Shown here: positions 29,901 through 37,580 of the stretch, one piece after another
Numbering within the stretch: the stretch's first letter is position 1
Layout: every line of letters starts with the position of its first letter
From: Kumtagia sp052180275
Lineage (GTDB): Bacteria; Pseudomonadota; Alphaproteobacteria; Rhizobiales; Rhizobiaceae
Assembly: GCF_052180275.1 (NCBI RefSeq)
Contig: NZ_CP197465.1
Span: forward strand, 1,116,001-1,180,000
DNA: 64,000 nucleotides
Direction of reading: 5' to 3'
The notes under the pieces: generated by a model
What the model was told of the DNA's origin: nothing
Databases searched by the model: none
The model's input: only the letters and a program-made list of their open reading frames with translations
Translations under genes and position numbers: made by a program

Positions 29901-30381
29901 GGACGAGTACGAGGTGGCGCGGCTCTATACCGATGGCTCGTTCCAGCGGCAGTTGAGCCAGGAGTTCCAGAGTTTCGACCGGCTCGAATTCCACCTCGCC
30001 CCGCCGATCCTCGGGCGCCGCGACCCCGACGGCAAACCGCTCAAATCCAGATTCTCCGGCTGGATGATGAAGGGGTTCAGGGTCCTTGCTGCATTGCGCG
30101 GGGTGCGCGGGACGGCGTTCGATCCGTTCTCCTATACCGACGAGCGGCGGATGGAGCGCATGCTGCTCAAGCGTTACGAGGAGGATACGGATCGTATCCT
30201 GTCCGTCCTGGAGCCGCGCCGCATCGAGGCGGCCGTGGCGCTCGCCTCCCTGCCGCAGCTGATTCGCGGCTACGGCCACGTCAAGCAGGCGAGTGTCGCG
30301 AAGGCCGATGCCGAGCGCGACCGGCTGCTTGCGTGGCTCGACCAGCCGGAAGCCGAACCGATGGTGCGCGCGGCAGAGTAG
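26908..30381 (+). CDS. Fused indolepyruvate:ferredoxin oxidoreductase family protein
   Basis: This 1157-residue enzyme joins the pieces of a 2-oxoacid:ferredoxin oxidoreductase in one chain. The N-terminal thiamine-dependent part begins FVSGYRGSPLGGLD near residue 48. A TPP-binding half follows around 430-560 (GIGCHFMALWMDRATSG, KILYNDAVAMTGGQPHEGG). Cysteine clusters CEGCGDCGVKSNC from residue 632 and SSCNKDFSCVNGFCP near 665 hold iron-sulfur centres. A gamma domain begins at GVGGTGVVTIGAILGMA near 727. The enzyme decarboxylates aryl- or branched 2-oxoacids to acyl-CoA with reduction of ferredoxin. Large fused forms are known in aerobic proteobacteria. It is transcribed alone. Confidence 0.92.
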   Translation: MTLHDVALDDKFDLSKERVFLSGAQAVVRMLLMQRERDRLVGLNTAGFVSGYRGSPLGGLDMQLWKARKQLGDASIVFQPGLNEELAATACWGTQQAELGGEGRHDGVFGLWYGKGPGVDRSGDVFRHANLAGTSKHGGVLALMGDDHMAESSTNAHATEFAFVDAMIPVLNPAGVQEVIDYGLYGYALSRFSSTWTAIKCVKDNIESTASVDASLDRVKIVLPEIDMPPGGIGIRNELDQLGQEARLHEYKRAAVAAFIRVNGINRIVYSGGRGAKLGIITVGKSYLDVRQALDDLGIDEAAANRLGIRLFKVGAPWPLDFEHIAEFADGLETIVVVEEKRSLIEVQVKEALYNTSHRPLVVGKTDERGSWLFPAKGALDPNEIAIALAERILRTIGHSEEVAARASRLRQFQAMLADTKDIGQRTPYFCSGCPHNSSTKVPDGSVAAAGIGCHFMALWMDRATSGFTAMGGEGAQWVGQAPFTTREHIFQNLGDGTYNHSGSLAMRFAKASGANITYKILYNDAVAMTGGQPHEGGLTVFAIAEQVRAEGIERIAVVSDEPDKYGPANFPTGTTVNHRDDMDRVQRELREVRGVSVLIYDQTCAAEKRRRRKRGTFPDPDKRVIINELVCEGCGDCGVKSNCVSVQPVETEFGRKRRIDQSSCNKDFSCVNGFCPSFVTVHGAKIRKAGGLAGSTDPLDGVPEPRPFALGDDGWSAIIDGVGGTGVVTIGAILGMAAHLEGKGCGMIDMAGLAQKGGAVFTHVRIAKTPEEIHAIRVSAGKADLVLGCDLVVSGSRKVLAAVREGHTVFVANTAEIMPGDFTRVADFSLPTERLKRAIRKAAGDDRAHFFDATRAASVLFGNSIGANMFMLGFSHQAGALPLSAEAVERAIELNGEAVAMNVAAFRWGRRAAHDPEFVRKLAAGAGAAQIAEPSQSLDEVISRRAAFLAGYQNAAYAKRYVDRIAAVRAAEARAVPGSTELTQAVARSLFKLMAVKDEYEVARLYTDGSFQRQLSQEFQSFDRLEFHLAPPILGRRDPDGKPLKSRFSGWMMKGFRVLAALRGVRGTAFDPFSYTDERRMERMLLKRYEEDTDRILSVLEPRRIEAAVALASLPQLIRGYGHVKQASVAKADAERDRLLAWLDQPEAEPMVRAAE

Positions 30382-30502
30382 CGGGCAGTCCAGCCACGCC
30401 ACCTTGGCGTTCAGTTCCTGGCTTTTCCGCCGTTTCTGCGCGGATTTCGAGGCAGCTTTTATATTTCTATAATTTTCCTGCCCTGCGACGGATCGTGCTC
30501 GC

Positions 30503-30517
30503 CTAAGCCTTTCTTAA
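30503..30517 (+). promoter_or_regulatory. Near-consensus CtrA-type site upstream of the GGDEF-EAL gene
   Basis: CTAA-GCCTTTC-TTAA differs from the CtrA consensus TTAA-N7-TTAA by one base and lies 47 bases before the GTG start of the GGDEF-EAL gene, within an AT-rich stretch. A single mismatch makes this weaker than the site at 32965. Confidence 0.4.
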
Positions 30518-30563
30518 GCGGATTGTGCCACTGGTTGGGGCGCATCAGGGCCGGGAACGCGGC

Positions 30564-32876
30564 GTGTCAATCAGGCGAAAGAGCGATTATTCGGTCGACG
30601 TCTACATACCGTTCGTGGAAACGCTTTTCCGCGACGGTCTTACGCTGTCCATTGGATTCGCGGCGCAGACCCTGCTTGTCTTCCTTTGCTACTGGAAAAC
30701 CGACAATCAGCTCTACCTCTATGTCGCCGCCGGGTTGATGGCCGTCGCCGTGCTGCGGCTCGGCAACATGAGCAAATACCGCAACGCGCCGCCGCCCAAG
30801 GATTGGGACGAGGCACGACGGCGCGAGAACGACTACATCCTCTACGGCTCCATGCACGGCCTGATGCTGGGGCTCTTCTGCTTCGTCGGCATCTATCTGG
30901 CGCATGACAATTTCGCCGAGATCGCCGCGGTGTCGGTGACGCTCGCCTCTGCGACCTCGATCTCCGGCCGCAACTACGGTTCGCCACGCATGGTCATGAT
31001 CTTCATCATGACCATGACCTGGCCGATCTCGCTGGGCTTCATCTTGCGCGGCGACGTCTATCACGTGATCCTCGGTACGCTTTCGGTGCCGTTCTTCTTC
31101 GCCATCAAGCGCTTCGCCGATCTGGTGCGAGACGTGCTGTTCAAGGCTCTCTCCGAGCAGCGCAAGGCCGACAGCCTTGCGCAACGCTTCAACCGGGCGC
31201 TGAACACCATGTCGCACGGCCTGGTGATGCTGGGGCCGGACGGCAAGGTGGTCGTCGCCAACGCCGAGGCGGCGCATCTGATGTCGCTCAAGACCACGGA
31301 AGCGCTGCTCGGCCGTTCGATCCATTCGCTGCTGATGCGCGGCGTTGCCGGCGGCCTGCTCGACGCCAAGGACTGCCGCTTCGTCGAGGCGCAATTGACG
31401 CGGGCGCTGAGCGAAGGCCGCAACCGCAAGGTCCTGGTGTCGTTCACCAACGGCCAGCACTATGAATTCTCGGCGCGCGAAGGCAGCCAGGAACTGGGCG
31501 TCATCACCTTCGAGGACGTGACGGCGCGCGTCGAGGCGGAGGAGAAGATCCGATCGATGGCGCGCTACGACAGCCTCACCGGCCTGCCCAACCGCGCCTA
31601 CTTCCACGAGATCGTCGCCGAGGCGCTTGCCGGCGGGGATCGCAGCCGGCTCTGCGCCATCTCGGTGCTCGACCTCGACGACTTCAAGAGCGTCAACGAC
31701 ACGCTGGGACATCCGATCGGCGACGGCCTGATCTACGCGGTTGCCGAAAAGCTGGCGGCTTTCGCCAGCGAGACCACCAAGGTCAGCCGCTTCGGCGGCG
31801 ACGAATTCATGGTGTTCTTCGACCAGGTCGAGGACGAGAGCCATCTGGCGTCGATGCTCGACCGTATCTTCGCTGGTCTGCAGGGAGAAGTCGACGTCGC
31901 GGGCCATGCGCTGCGCGTGCAGGTCAGCGGCGGCGCCGTGCTGTCGCGGGTGAAGGATACCGACGTCGACGCGATGATCGTCAAGGCCGACCTGGCGCTC
32001 TACAAGGCGAAGGAACTCGGCAAGAACGACTGGCGGCTGTTCGAGTCGGCGATGGATGCAGCCTTCCGCAACCGGCAACTGATGAAGGCCGACCTCAGGA
32101 CCGCGATCGAGACGCGGTCGCTGCGTGTCGTGTACCAGCCGATCGTGGCGATGAGCACGATGCGGATCGCCAGCTGCGAGGCGCTCTGCCGCTGGGACCA
32201 TCCCGACCTCGGCCCGATCTCGCCCGGCATCTTCATACCGCTGGCCGAGGAGATGGGCATCATCTCGGAAATAAGCGCCTTCATGCTGGATTCGGCCTGC
32301 CGCGAGTGCGCGAAATGGCCGGAGCCGATCGGTGTGTCGGTCAATCTTTCGGCACGCGATTTCCGCAACCGCGACATCGTCGAGAAGGTGCGCGACGCGC
32401 TGGTTGCCGCCGGCCTGTCGCCGCAGCGGCTGGAGATCGAGGTCACGGAGACCGCGCTGCTCGACGACAAGGCGCTGACCCGCAACTTCATCGAGGAGAT
32501 GCGACAGATCGGCGTGCGCATCGCGCTGGACGATTTCGGCACTGGCTACTCCAGCCTGAGCTACCTCCACACGCTGCCGCTCGACAAGATCAAGATCGAC
32601 CGCAGCTTCCTGCTCGACGTGACACGCAACCCGCGTTCGCTGGAACTGCTCAAGGGCATCGTCAATCTGTCGCGGCCGCTGGGGCTTGCGGTCACGATCG
32701 AAGGTGTGGAGACCTTCGAACAGCTCAGAATCCTGGCGAACGAGGTGAAACCCGACCTGCTGCAGGGTTTCCTGTTCGGTTCCGCGCTGTCGGCCGCTGG
32801 CATCGAGACGATGTCGACCACCGTCTGGCCGTTCGCACCGGACAAACCCGCCACGCAGCGCAAGTCGCGCCGCTGA
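30564..32876 (+). CDS. Membrane-bound GGDEF-EAL protein (c-di-GMP turnover)
   Basis: A 770-residue protein. About five hydrophobic helices fill residues 20-190. A PAS-like region follows near 205-320 (MSHGLVMLGPDGKVVVANAEA). A GGDEF domain has the intact motif RFGGDEF at about residue 409-415 and DLDDFKSVNDTLGH before it. An EAL domain starts at about 539 (CEALCRWDHP) and has DDFGTGYSSLSYL and the KIDRSF motif. Both catalytic signatures look complete, so it could make and degrade c-di-GMP, with the PAS or membrane part selecting the direction. The GTG at 30564 is the better start. An ATG at 30525 would add a short hydrophilic extension. Confidence 0.93.
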   Translation: MSIRRKSDYSVDVYIPFVETLFRDGLTLSIGFAAQTLLVFLCYWKTDNQLYLYVAAGLMAVAVLRLGNMSKYRNAPPPKDWDEARRRENDYILYGSMHGLMLGLFCFVGIYLAHDNFAEIAAVSVTLASATSISGRNYGSPRMVMIFIMTMTWPISLGFILRGDVYHVILGTLSVPFFFAIKRFADLVRDVLFKALSEQRKADSLAQRFNRALNTMSHGLVMLGPDGKVVVANAEAAHLMSLKTTEALLGRSIHSLLMRGVAGGLLDAKDCRFVEAQLTRALSEGRNRKVLVSFTNGQHYEFSAREGSQELGVITFEDVTARVEAEEKIRSMARYDSLTGLPNRAYFHEIVAEALAGGDRSRLCAISVLDLDDFKSVNDTLGHPIGDGLIYAVAEKLAAFASETTKVSRFGGDEFMVFFDQVEDESHLASMLDRIFAGLQGEVDVAGHALRVQVSGGAVLSRVKDTDVDAMIVKADLALYKAKELGKNDWRLFESAMDAAFRNRQLMKADLRTAIETRSLRVVYQPIVAMSTMRIASCEALCRWDHPDLGPISPGIFIPLAEEMGIISEISAFMLDSACRECAKWPEPIGVSVNLSARDFRNRDIVEKVRDALVAAGLSPQRLEIEVTETALLDDKALTRNFIEEMRQIGVRIALDDFGTGYSSLSYLHTLPLDKIKIDRSFLLDVTRNPRSLELLKGIVNLSRPLGLAVTIEGVETFEQLRILANEVKPDLLQGFLFGSALSAAGIETMSTTVWPFAPDKPATQRKSRR

Positions 32877-32952
32877 TTCCCACTCCCTGGCGAATAAGGC
32901 CGAGGCTCGTCGGGTGTTGCACGCCCGTCCTTTTGGGGGTGGCGACGGCCAA

Positions 32953-32985
32953 TTAACGATTTTGTTAACTTTTTCTTAAGGTTAA
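32953..32985. promoter_or_regulatory. CtrA-type TTAA cluster upstream of the acyltransferase gene
   Basis: Four TTAA elements lie at 32953, 32965, 32976 and 32982. The pair at 32965-32979 reads TTAA-CTTTTTC-TTAA, an exact fit to the alphaproteobacterial CtrA consensus TTAA-N7-TTAA. The site is 96-110 bases ahead of the acyltransferase start. An 11-base palindrome, ACACGACGTGT, follows at 32996-33006. Confidence 0.55.
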
Positions 32986-33074
32986 CGCTTGGTAAACACG
33001 ACGTGTACAGTTTTCACCTTTACACCTGAACTGCCGCGGTTCACCCTCATTCTGGCGGGGCTAGGGGCCATGAA

Positions 33075-33851
33075 ATGACGGACATGCGATACGCACTGGG
33101 CGCTGCGGCCGGTGCCGAAGTCACCGGTGTGCCTGAAATCTCGGAGTTCTCGAGGAAGGTCTCGGAGCTTCTCGAACGTACGGAATACCGGCGCTGCGAC
33201 AAGGGCGAGGATCTCGAAGACATCTACCGGCTTCGCTATAAATCCTACCGTCTCTCCGACATGGTGTCGGACATTCCCGGCCAGATGATCCACGACCCGC
33301 TCGACGAGACCCCGAACTGCTACAAGTTCGGCATCTATGTGGACGGCACGCTGGTCAGCACGCTTCGCATCCATCATGTCAGCGGCAAGGTGCCGCTTTC
33401 GCCGTCGATGATGGTGTATGGCGACATATTGCGGCCGCTGCTGGCCGCGGGCGACACCTTCATCGACCCCAGCCGCTTCGCGGCCGATCCGGAATGGTCG
33501 CGGGTCTATCCGCAGATACCCTACCTGACGCTCAGGCTGGCGGGCATGGCGTGCTTCCATTTCCAGGCGCCCTATTGCCTGTCGACCATCAAGGAAGAGC
33601 ATGTCGGCTTCTACAAGCGCATCTACCGGTCCGAGCAGATCGGCGAGTTGCGCGATTATCCCGGCCTGAACTATCCGGTCGTGCTCTATCGCGCCACGGT
33701 CGCGGCGATCCGCGAGCGGTCGTTCACGCGCTACCCGTTCTTCAAGTCGACACCGATGGAGCAGCGCATGCTGTTCGCCAAGCCGAACCGGGGAGAGCTT
33801 GCACCGCTGACCATCCTGCCGACGGCGAAATATATCCGCGACGTCGCCTGA
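33075..33851 (+). CDS. FeeM / autoinducer-synthase-like N-acyltransferase (GNAT fold)
   Basis: A 258-residue protein. The stretch DIYRLRYKSYRLSDMVSDIP near residue 48 and the later GTLVSTLRIH strand followed by a FIDPSRFAADPEW segment follow the layout of acyl-homoserine-lactone synthases and N-acyl-amino-acid synthases of FeeM type, where an acyl carrier protein donates the acyl chain. I cannot say which product is made. The family also includes proteins whose role is unknown. No luxR gene is in the window. It lies directly downstream of a c-di-GMP protein and behind CtrA-type sites, which suggests a link to surface behaviour or the cell cycle. Confidence 0.62.
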   Translation: MTDMRYALGAAAGAEVTGVPEISEFSRKVSELLERTEYRRCDKGEDLEDIYRLRYKSYRLSDMVSDIPGQMIHDPLDETPNCYKFGIYVDGTLVSTLRIHHVSGKVPLSPSMMVYGDILRPLLAAGDTFIDPSRFAADPEWSRVYPQIPYLTLRLAGMACFHFQAPYCLSTIKEEHVGFYKRIYRSEQIGELRDYPGLNYPVVLYRATVAAIRERSFTRYPFFKSTPMEQRMLFAKPNRGELAPLTILPTAKYIRDVA

Positions 33852-33985
33852 TGCCGTTTGCCGGCTGGCCGGCGAACGAAATTCCCGATGCCCTCCCGAT
33901 ATTAGGCTAATGTCGTGTTGCATTGGCCGCCGCTATCGGCACTATGGCCCGACAACGCGCAAAGCGGACCGGGAGGAGCATGGTC

Positions 33986-35968
33986 ATGGCATCGACGGCC
34001 TCCGCCGCCGCCTCAGACCTCGATACGTTTCCGAAATATCTGCTGCTGAACGCCGTTCGCTTCGGCGACAAGCCGGCCATGCGCCACAAGGATCTCGGCA
34101 TCTGGCAGAGCTGGAGCTGGGCGCAGCAACGCGACGAGATCCGCAAATTCGCACTTGGACTGGAGGCGCTGAGCCTGCGCAAGGGCGACAACATCGCCAT
34201 CATCGGCTCGAATCGGCCGCGTCTCTACTGGACTTTCACCGCCGCTCAGTCGCTCGGCGCGATACCGGTGCCGGTCTATGGCGACGCGGTGGCCGACGAG
34301 ATGGCCTATGTGCTCGACCATGCCGGCGCGCGCTTCGCCGTGGTGCAGGACCAGGAGCAGGTCGACAAGATTTTTGGCACGATCGAGCGCATCCCGTCGC
34401 TCGGCGCGATTATCTATGACGAACCGCGCGGGCTGACGAACTACCGCCAGCCGATGCTGCATTCGTTCGAGAGCGTGCAGGAGCGTGGTGCGGCCGTGCT
34501 TGCCGCCGATACTCAAAGCGGCAAGGCATGGGAGGAGGGAATTCGCGGTGCGTCCGGCGACGACACGTCGGTGATGCTCTACACCTCAGGCACGACCGGC
34601 CGTTCCAAGGGCGTCATGATCCCGGCGCGCGGTTCGGTCAATGCGGCGCGCGACACCGCTGCCTTCGACCGGCTGAGCGAAGCCGACAGCGTGCTCGCCT
34701 ACCTGCCGCTCGCTTGGGTCGGCGACCATTATCTCAACTATGCGCAGGGCTATGTCTCCGGCTTCTGCATGAACTGCCCGGAGAGCAGCGAGACGGTGGC
34801 GCAGGATCTGCGCGAGATCGCGCCGACCTTCTATTTCGCGCCGCCGCGCGTCTTCGAGCAGCTCTTGACCAGCGTCACCATCCGCATGGAGGACGCCGGC
34901 CGGCTGAAACGCTGGATGTATCGGCGCTGGATCGGCGTGGCCGCCAGGCATGGCGAGGCTATCCTGGAAGGCCGGCCGGTGCCGCTGCCGGCCAGGCTCG
35001 ACTATGCGCTCGGAAAATTCCTGATCTACCAGCCGCTGCGCAATGTGCTTGGGCTCTCAAACATCCGCGTCGCCTATACGGCGGGCGAGGCGATCGGCCA
35101 GGACCTTTTTTCCTTTTTCCGTTCGCTCGGCATCAATTTGAAGCAGCTCTACGGGCAGACGGAGGCGTTCCTCTACGTGACCTGCCAGAACGACAGCGCG
35201 GTGCGCGCCGACACGGTTGGGCCGGCGGCGCCGAACGTGGACATCCGCATCACCGATGCCGGCGAGGTGCAGTTCCGTTCGCCCGGCCAGTTTTCCGGCT
35301 ATTTCAAGCAGCAGGAGACGACCGCCGAAACCGTCACCGACGACGGCTACGTGAAGACCGGCGACGCCGGCTTCTTCGATGCCGCCGGCCAGCTGAAGAT
35401 CATCGACCGGGCCAAGGACGTCGGCAAGCTGAATTCGGGCGCGCTGTTCGCGCCGAAATACATCGAGAACACGCTGAAGTTTTTCCCGAACATCAAGGAG
35501 GCGGTGGCTTTCGGCCACGGGCACGACTTCGTCGGCGTGTTTTTGAACATCGACCTGCAGGCGGTCGGCAACTGGGCCGAACGCAACAACATCGCCTATG
35601 CCTCCTACCAGGAACTGGCCGGGCATCCTGACGTCTGCAAGATCATCGCCGGCCATGTCGACGAGACCAACCGGCGGCTGTCGCGCGAGCCGGTGATGGC
35701 GGGCGCGCAGATCAAACGCTTCCTCATCCTGCACAAGGAACTCGACGCCGACGACGGCGAGCTGACGCGCACGCAGAAGGTGCGCCGAGCCTTCGTGTCC
35801 GAGCGCTACCGGCCGCTGGTCGAGGCGTTGTACGACGGGTCGGCCGAAAAGTTCGTGGACACGGAGGTAACCTACGAGGACGGGCGAAAAGGCCGCATCA
35901 GCGCCACGGTGAAGATCGCGGAGGCGAAGACTTATCCGGCGGTCCAGCCAGCAGCGGAGGCGGCGTAG
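33986..35968 (+). CDS. Long-chain-fatty-acid-type acyl-CoA ligase (AMP-binding)
   Basis: This 660-residue adenylate-forming enzyme has the AMP-binding signature MLYTSGTTGRSKGVMIP near residue 195, the QLYGQTEAF motif near 390, GDAGFFDAAGQLKIIDRAKD near 455 and a C-terminal lysine domain. It resembles the large FadD15-type ligases that act on hydrophobic carboxylic acids. I choose the ATG at 33986, about seven bases after GGGAGGAG. An ATG at 33980 is too close to that site. It is the first gene of an operon with a FosX-like enzyme and a Liv-type transporter, so it probably activates the imported acid. Confidence 0.9.
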   Translation: MASTASAAASDLDTFPKYLLLNAVRFGDKPAMRHKDLGIWQSWSWAQQRDEIRKFALGLEALSLRKGDNIAIIGSNRPRLYWTFTAAQSLGAIPVPVYGDAVADEMAYVLDHAGARFAVVQDQEQVDKIFGTIERIPSLGAIIYDEPRGLTNYRQPMLHSFESVQERGAAVLAADTQSGKAWEEGIRGASGDDTSVMLYTSGTTGRSKGVMIPARGSVNAARDTAAFDRLSEADSVLAYLPLAWVGDHYLNYAQGYVSGFCMNCPESSETVAQDLREIAPTFYFAPPRVFEQLLTSVTIRMEDAGRLKRWMYRRWIGVAARHGEAILEGRPVPLPARLDYALGKFLIYQPLRNVLGLSNIRVAYTAGEAIGQDLFSFFRSLGINLKQLYGQTEAFLYVTCQNDSAVRADTVGPAAPNVDIRITDAGEVQFRSPGQFSGYFKQQETTAETVTDDGYVKTGDAGFFDAAGQLKIIDRAKDVGKLNSGALFAPKYIENTLKFFPNIKEAVAFGHGHDFVGVFLNIDLQAVGNWAERNNIAYASYQELAGHPDVCKIIAGHVDETNRRLSREPVMAGAQIKRFLILHKELDADDGELTRTQKVRRAFVSERYRPLVEALYDGSAEKFVDTEVTYEDGRKGRISATVKIAEAKTYPAVQPAAEAA

Positions 35969-36387
35969 TGGTCGAAGGTCTCTCCCACATGACCTTCGTG
36001 GTCAGGAACCTCGACCGCATGTCGCGGATCCTGACCGAGGTGCTGGGCGCGGAGCAAGTGTATTCGAGCGGCGGCGACACCTTTTCCCTGTCCCGGGAAA
36101 AGTTCTTCCTGATCGGCGATCTGTGGATCGCGATCATGGAGGGAGAGGCGCTTCCGGCCCGCAGCTACAATCACGTGGCGTTCAAGATCGACGACAGCGA
36201 CTTCGATGCCTACGCCGAACGGATCGGGCGGCTCGGCCTCGATCTGCGCCCGCCGCGGCCGCGCGTGGAAGGCGAGGGCCGCTCGCTCTATTTTTACGAC
36301 GAGGACAACCACCTGTTCGAACTGCATACGGGAACGCTTGCGCAGCGGCTGGCCCGATACGCGCTGAAACGCGAGGCGGCCGAATGA
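35968..36387 (+). CDS. fosX: FosX-type fosfomycin hydrolase (VOC superfamily)
   Basis: A 139-residue VOC metalloenzyme. The metal ligands are His7 (GLSHMTF), His69 (SYNHVAF) and Glu118 (LFELHTG). Glu44 in LSREKFF takes the position of the catalytic base of FosX, so water addition to the epoxide of fosfomycin is possible. From memory the protein is close to the Mesorhizobium loti FosX (mlr3345), which has weak activity in vitro. Whether it gives resistance in the cell is doubtful. Its GTG start overlaps the ligase stop by one base and its stop overlaps the livG start (ATGA), so its native role may lie in the catabolic operon, perhaps on an epoxide or other intermediate. Confidence 0.86.
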   Translation: MVEGLSHMTFVVRNLDRMSRILTEVLGAEQVYSSGGDTFSLSREKFFLIGDLWIAIMEGEALPARSYNHVAFKIDDSDFDAYAERIGRLGLDLRPPRPRVEGEGRSLYFYDEDNHLFELHTGTLAQRLARYALKREAAE

Positions 36388-37208
36388 GCGGGGCGACAAA
36401 GGAGACCGCGCCGACGCCACCGAACGAGGGCATCGCCCCTGGCGGCCTCCTCATGGACGTTCGCAACGTCTCGCTGTCCTTCGGCGGTGTGAAAGCGATC
36501 ACCGATATTTCCTTCGACATCCGAAAGGGCGAAATCAGGGCGATCATCGGGCCGAACGGCGCGGGAAAAACGTCGATGCTCAACGTCATCAACGGGTTTT
36601 ATACGCCGCAGAAGGGCGAGATCGTCTTTCGGGGAAAGACGCGGCGGGCGATGAAGCCGCATCACGCGGTTCGCCAGGGCATCGCCCGCACCTTCCAGAA
36701 CGTCGCGCTGTTCAAGGGCATGTCGACGCTCGACAACATCATGGCCGGCCGCTCGGTGCATATGAACAAAAACCTGTTTTGGCAAATGCTGTGGCACGGG
36801 CCGGCGCTGCGCGAAGAAATCGAGCACCGCGAAAAAGTCGAGGAGATCATCGACTTCCTCGAAATCCAGCACATCCGGCGCACACCTGTCGGCAAGCTGC
36901 CCTACGGCTTGCAGAAGCGGGTGGAACTCGGGCGGGCGCTGGCGATGGAGCCGTCGCTGCTGCTGCTCGACGAGCCGATGGCAGGCATGAACCTCGAGGA
37001 GAAGGAGGACATGAGCCGCTACATCATCGACGTGAACCGCCAGCGCGGCACCACGATTGCGCTGATCGAGCACGACATGGGCGTGGTCATGGACCTTTCC
37101 GACCGGGTCGTCGTTCTCGACTACGGCAAGAAGATCGCCGACGGTGTTCCCGATGCCGTCAAGTCAAACCAGGCCGTCATCGCCGCCTATCTCGGCGTAG
37201 CGCACTGA
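36384..37208 (+). CDS. Liv-type ABC transporter ATP-binding protein (LivG)
   Basis: A 274-residue ATPase. Walker A is GPNGAGKT near residue 58, the Q-loop lies in ARTFQNVALFKGMS, the signature is LPYGLQKRVELGRAL near 175 (a variant of LSGGQ) and Walker B is LLLLDEPMAGMN near 200. The H-loop histidine is in LIEHDM. The N-terminus has about 20 extra residues rich in Pro and Thr. It is expected to pair with the LivF-like ATPase at the end of this operon and drive import through LivH and LivM. Confidence 0.93.
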   Translation: MSGATKETAPTPPNEGIAPGGLLMDVRNVSLSFGGVKAITDISFDIRKGEIRAIIGPNGAGKTSMLNVINGFYTPQKGEIVFRGKTRRAMKPHHAVRQGIARTFQNVALFKGMSTLDNIMAGRSVHMNKNLFWQMLWHGPALREEIEHREKVEEIIDFLEIQHIRRTPVGKLPYGLQKRVELGRALAMEPSLLLLDEPMAGMNLEEKEDMSRYIIDVNRQRGTTIALIEHDMGVVMDLSDRVVVLDYGKKIADGVPDAVKSNQAVIAAYLGVAH

Positions 37209-37220
37209 AAGGAGTTTTCC

Positions 37221-37370
37221 ATGGATATCACCACCATCGCCGTCACCCCGCTGATCTCGCTGATCGCCGGCGTGCTGATCCTGATCGTGCCAAGGCTGCT
37301 GAACTACATCGTGGCGCTGTATCTGATCATCGTCGGGTTGCTGGGGCTGTTTCCGCAACTGGCGGGGTGA
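37221..37370 (+). CDS. DUF3096 small membrane protein
   Basis: A 49-residue peptide with two hydrophobic helices (TPLISLIAGVLILIVPRLL and IVALYLIIVGLLGLF), typical of DUF3096. AAAGGAG lies seven bases ahead of the ATG. It follows livG by 12 bases and is within the liv operon. The function of the family is unknown, and an accessory role in the membrane complex is possible. A palindromic element separates it from livH. Confidence 0.85.
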   Translation: MDITTIAVTPLISLIAGVLILIVPRLLNYIVALYLIIVGLLGLFPQLAG

Positions 37371-37390
37371 GGGATTGATGCTTCTCGCAA

Positions 37391-37548
37391 CACCCCCCTC
37401 TGTCCTGCCGGACATGTCCCCCTCAAGGGGGGAGATTGGCTGTCGTCTCCGCTTTCGCCGATCCCCGACGTTGATGAATGGGCGGCAAGGTCGCCACAGC
37501 CAATCTCCCCCCTCGAGGGGGAGATGTCCGGCAGGACAGAGGGGGGTG
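37391..37548. repeat. Long palindromic element, copy D, inside the liv operon
   Basis: Arms starting CACCCCCCTCTGTCCTGCCG and ending in its reverse complement enclose hairpin parts CCCCCTCAAGGGGG and CCCCCCTCGAGGGGG. It is nearly the same as the copy at 26048-26205. It lies between the DUF3096 gene and livH and would form a strong structure in the operon mRNA. Confidence 0.9.
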
Positions 37549-37580
37549 GGCGGCGCGAGGTATGACCATGGGAGAACACC

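Noticed and set aside
32996..33006. ACACGACGTGT palindrome as a lux box
   Set aside because: It is too short for a LuxR-type site (about 18-20 bases), and no luxR gene is present. Kept only as a note beside the CtrA cluster.
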